Assembly (NCBI GenBank): GCA_036937835.1
Contig: CM072874.1
Location: 12,600,001-12,664,000 of the forward strand
Reading direction: 5' to 3'
DNA length: 64,000 nucleotides
From: Pampus argenteus
Taxonomy: Eukaryota; Chordata; Actinopteri; Scombriformes; Stromateidae
Part shown: positions 60,288-64,000 of the stretch, piece after piece
Position numbering within the stretch: the first letter of the stretch is position 1
Layout of the letters: every line of letters begins with the position of its first letter
The notes under the pieces: model-generated
Told to the model about the DNA's origin: nothing
What the model saw: only the letters and a program-made list of their open reading frames with translations
Databases searched by the model: none
Position numbers and translations under genes: made by a program

Positions 60288-62682
60288 CAGACGTGCAATG
60301 GATGTCACATGTACAGAACAAATCAACACTGACTGACTGACAAGGAGAGAGAGAGAGAGAAAAGGAGAGAGTGTGTGAGTCCCCCAGCAGTCTAGTCCTA
60401 TGGCTAAATAAAGTTAATATTTCTTAAAATGTGCTTTAGCTTAAACTAAAATAAAATAAAATAATATTAATAATACATTAAATTAAAGTAATATTTCTTA
60501 ATATTGGTTTTATCTTAAAATAAAATAAAACAAATACATTAAAATAAATTAATATTTCTTAAAATTGGTTTTTATCTTAAACTGAACTAAAATAAAATGA
60601 AATAAAATTAGTTTAGCTTAAAATAAAAATAAAATAAAAAATACATTAAATTAAATTAATATTTCGTAAAATTGGTTTTTAGCTTAAACTAAACTAAACT
60701 AAAATAATATTTCTTAAAATTTCTTAAAATGAATTAATTAAAAATTTGTTTTAGCTTAAAATAAAATAAATAATACATTAAATTAAAGTAATATTTCTTA
60801 AAATTGGTTTTAGCTTAAAATAAAATAAAATGTACATTAAATTAAATTAATATTTCTTAAAATTGTTTTATCTTAAACTGAACTAAAATAAATAAAAAAA
60901 TGTTTTAGCTTAAAATAAAAATAAAATAAAAAATACATTAAATAAAATAAAATTTCTTAAAATTTTTTTAAAAAATCTTAAAATGTCTTTAAATTTGTTT
61001 AAGCTCAAAATAAAATAAAATAAAATTTCTTAAAAATTCTTAAAATTTGTTTCGCTGAGTCCCCCAGCAGTCTCATCCTATGGCAGCAGGGGAAAAAAAT
61101 AAATTAAATTATTTCTTAAAATTGGTTTTTAGCTTAAACTATACTAAAATAAAATAAAATTTCTTAAATTTTTTTAAAAAATCTTAAAATGTCTTAAAAT
61201 TTGTTTTAGCTCAAAAAAATAAAATAAAATAAAATTTCTTAAAAATTCTTAAAATTTGTTTCGCTGAGTCCCCCAGCAGTCTCATCCTATGGCAGAAGGG
61301 GAAAAAAAATAAATTAAATTATTTCTTAAAATTGGTTTTTAGCTTAAACTATACTAAAATAAAATTTCTTAAAATTTTTAAAAAAATCTTAAAATTTGTT
61401 TTAGCTAAAAAAAAATATAATAAAATTTCTTAAAATTTGTTTCGCTGAGTCCCCCAGCAGTCTCATCCTATGGCAGCAGGGATGACCTGAGCCAGCCCTA
61501 ACTATAAGCTTTATCAAAAAGAAAAGTCTTAAGTCTTCTCTTAAAGGTGTTGACTGTGTCTGCCTCTCGAACACAGACTGGTAGTTTGTTCCACATAAGA
61601 GGAGCTTGATAGCTGAAAGCTCTGGCTCCCAATCTACTTTTAGACACTATAGGAAACACAAGGAACCCACCATCCTGGGAGCGCAGTGTTCTATTGGGGT
61701 AGTAAGGTGACTATGATCTCTTTCAGATATGATGGTGCCTGACCATGAAGAGCTTTGTATGTTAAGAGAAAAATTTAAAAGTCTATTCTAGATTTAACAG
61801 GTAACCAGTGCAAGGACGCCAAAATGGGAGAGATGTGATCTCTGTTCTTGGTTCTTGTCAGAACACGTGCAGCAGCGTTCTGAATCAGCTGCAAACTCTT
61901 AAGAGACTTATTAGAGCAGCCTGATAAAGAGTTACAATAGTCCAGCCTAAAAGTAACAAATGCATGGACTAGTTTTTCTGCATCCACTTGAGATATAATG
62001 CGTCTGATGTGATGTTACGTAAGTGGAAGAATGCAGTCCTCAAAATTTGTTTTATATGGTCATCAAAGGACAAATCCTGATCAAAGACAACTCCAAGATT
62101 CTTTACGGTGGAGCTGGAGGCCAGGGTGATCCCATCTAAGGCAACTAAATCACTGGAAAGAGAGCATCTGAGGTGTTTGGGTCCAATTACTAGAACTTCA
62201 GTTTTATCTGAATTTAGCATCAGAAGATTGTGGGTCATCCATTTTTTTATATCCTTAATTAATGCCTAGAGTTTAGTTAATAAATATAATTGGGTGTCGT
62301 CAGCATAGCAGTGAAAGTTATTGGACTGATTCCTAATAATGTTCCCTAGAGGAAGCATATATAAACTGAATAGAACTGTAACTTTGACTAGTGCGGTCTT
62401 TGTGCTATGATTCACTCCAAATCCTGACTGAAACTCCTCAAATAAACTGTTGGTATGGAGAAAATCACAGCTGATTAGCTACGACTTTCTCAAGTACCTT
62501 AGAGAGGAATGAAAGGTTTGATATCGGCCTGTAATTGGCTAAAACATCTTGATCTAGAGTCAGCTTTTTAAGAAGAGGTTTAATTACAGCTATTTTAAAG
62601 AACTGTGGTACATATTCTGATAATAAAGACAGATGAATCATATCCAACTGTCATATCCTCTGTTTCCTTATCTTTTTTTTCA
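60288..62682 (-). mobile_element. LINE copy 2, duplicated with its surroundings
   Basis: It is the same broken reverse-transcriptase fragments with the same internal deletion, at +6082 bp. It lacks the 3'-most 200 bp and tail present in copy 1 because the duplication edge lies inside the element. It is therefore part of a segmental copy and not a second insertion. Confidence 0.9.
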
Positions 62683-64000
62683 GGGGTGCAATAGAGCCAA
62701 GAGTTGTCCGTAATGAGTTTGTAGTATTATTAACAAGCTGATCTATTTGTATAAATTTAATAGACGAGATACAATGTGGGTCAGGTTAATTTAAAATGCA
62801 AAATGACACGTTGAAGTCCTGTAGAAACTTAATTTTTGGATACTCCAAATTGTGGTGAATCTTCTGATATATAATATGCGGGGGTTATTTTCAAACTTCC
62901 GGGAGAGATCAACCATTAAAGATGATGTATGCTTCCCCTGAGTAATGTGATTACTCCCACAAAAGTAGTAATCACATTACTGATCACAGTGTTTCCATTG
63001 CTGTGACTTCATCAAACACTGCAGTCACATTTAAATACCAAGTTAAACCTGCAACATGTGTGAATACAATCATAGTATAAAAAGTAACCAGGCACTAAAT
63101 CAGAAAAAACAAACAACAAAACAGACCAGTTGCAGCTGTTTAACGTTTAGCTTTAATTCTACACAATCTTGTCAATTCACCAAAACATCTGAAAGAATAT
63201 TTAAGGCTGTAGATAGACTTAAATGATACAAAAAATCTGGGCAACAAAGATGGAATAAAGTTAGTATGCTAAAAATACAAATATAAATTTTCATACTTAA
63301 AAAATTATACCTTATCAAATGCTGTGTATTTATTTACAATTAAAACACCTCAAAATGAATACAATAATTATATTCAGGATTGCGCATTTAAGAAAGTCTC
63401 ATAAATAAAAAGTTTAGATATGAACAAAGTAGTCACATTTCACATTTAAGTTTCTTTTTTTTCTCTCCCATTTGATTTTCTTGTTAAAATGCTAAAATGT
63501 CCATCCAATTGTCTGTCCTAAAAAGAACAAAAGCGACACCGACGTTCACCAAGTGGTTCAAGGAAAAGGTTCAGCTTGGACTCAGGGAACGAGGACATTC
63601 AGTGGAGCCCCACAGCAGGCGAGATTCCATACACATCAGAAAACGTCTTAAATATGTTATTTTTCTTGATATGACATCTTTCTTCAAATATCAGAACTTA
63701 CACCTGCATTTATTTTTTACTTAATATTACTTATTACTTTACTTACATATATCCATCCACTTCAGATAATGGCATTATGACACAACACAGATGACTGTGG
63801 GTCACATATTTTTGGTTTGAAATTACTTAAGTTGTTTGCTCAATCCATCCATGTTAAAAATTTAAAGCATCTGCAGTAATGCATCTGATTGAATCAGAAG
63901 AAATTTTGATTTCATCTGCCTGATGCTTTCTGCCTTCTAAAACCAGTAGAAGAAAAAGATGCAGACTCTAATTAATCATAGTGATTGATCATGTTTTTCT
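60288..64000. repeat. Large direct repeat, copy 2 (runs off the window)
   Basis: Same sequence as 54206-57918. The left junction is ...CTATGGATT|CAGACGTGC, where the flanking sequence stops matching copy 1. No base difference was noticed along 3713 bp. A full tandem unit would be 6082 bp and end near 66369. Confidence 0.95.

Noticed and set aside
61775..62647. A second, independent LINE insertion
   Set aside because: It has the same internal deletion, same array and same non-LINE flank at a fixed 6082-bp offset, so it is part of the segmental duplication.

Overview
This window is nuclear DNA from a ray-finned fish, probably a percomorph. The evidence is intron-rich genes with GT..AG splice sites, dense CA/GT and other simple repeats, an L2/Jockey-type LINE with a fish-typical 3' tail, and a glucocorticoid receptor carrying the fish-specific nine-residue insert exon. 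No bacterial, CRISPR or viral features were seen.

Positions 1-49369 (+ strand) hold most of nr3c1, the glucocorticoid receptor. The window opens inside the large first coding exon (exon 2 in mammalian numbering, N-terminal domain, polyglutamine tract). The DNA-binding domain (exons 3 and 4), hinge and start of the ligand-binding domain (exon 5) and the rest of the ligand-binding domain (exons 6-9) follow. All exon joins keep one reading frame: 1596 nt, 531 residues plus a stop. A 27-nt exon at 33857-33883, lying between exons 3 and 4, encodes WRARQNTD plus a split glycine and adds nine residues between the two zinc fingers. The introns, including one of 31.7 kb, contain only simple repeats, a 17-bp minisatellite, a few decayed inverted-repeat elements and a perfect hairpin. 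A long putative 3' UTR follows the stop codon and contains a roughly 200-nt pyrimidine (TTTC) tract.

Positions 53.9-64 kb are intergenic to arhgap26. A decayed minus-strand LINE (reverse-transcriptase fragments, YADD motif, core deleted) is interrupted by an AT-rich repeat array. At 59013-59101 on the minus strand is the last coding exon of arhgap26 (SH3 C-terminus ending PENYVEFL), so nr3c1 and arhgap26 are tail to tail, as in mammals. From 60288 to the window end the sequence repeats 54206-57918 at a constant 6082-bp offset with no difference noticed. This is either a very recent tandem duplication that should also copy the arhgap26 last exon just beyond the window, or an assembly artefact.

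I found no wholly new biological system. The most informative items are the 27-nt exon, the 6.1-kb duplication, a possible intron-8-retention isoform and the two perfect hairpins.
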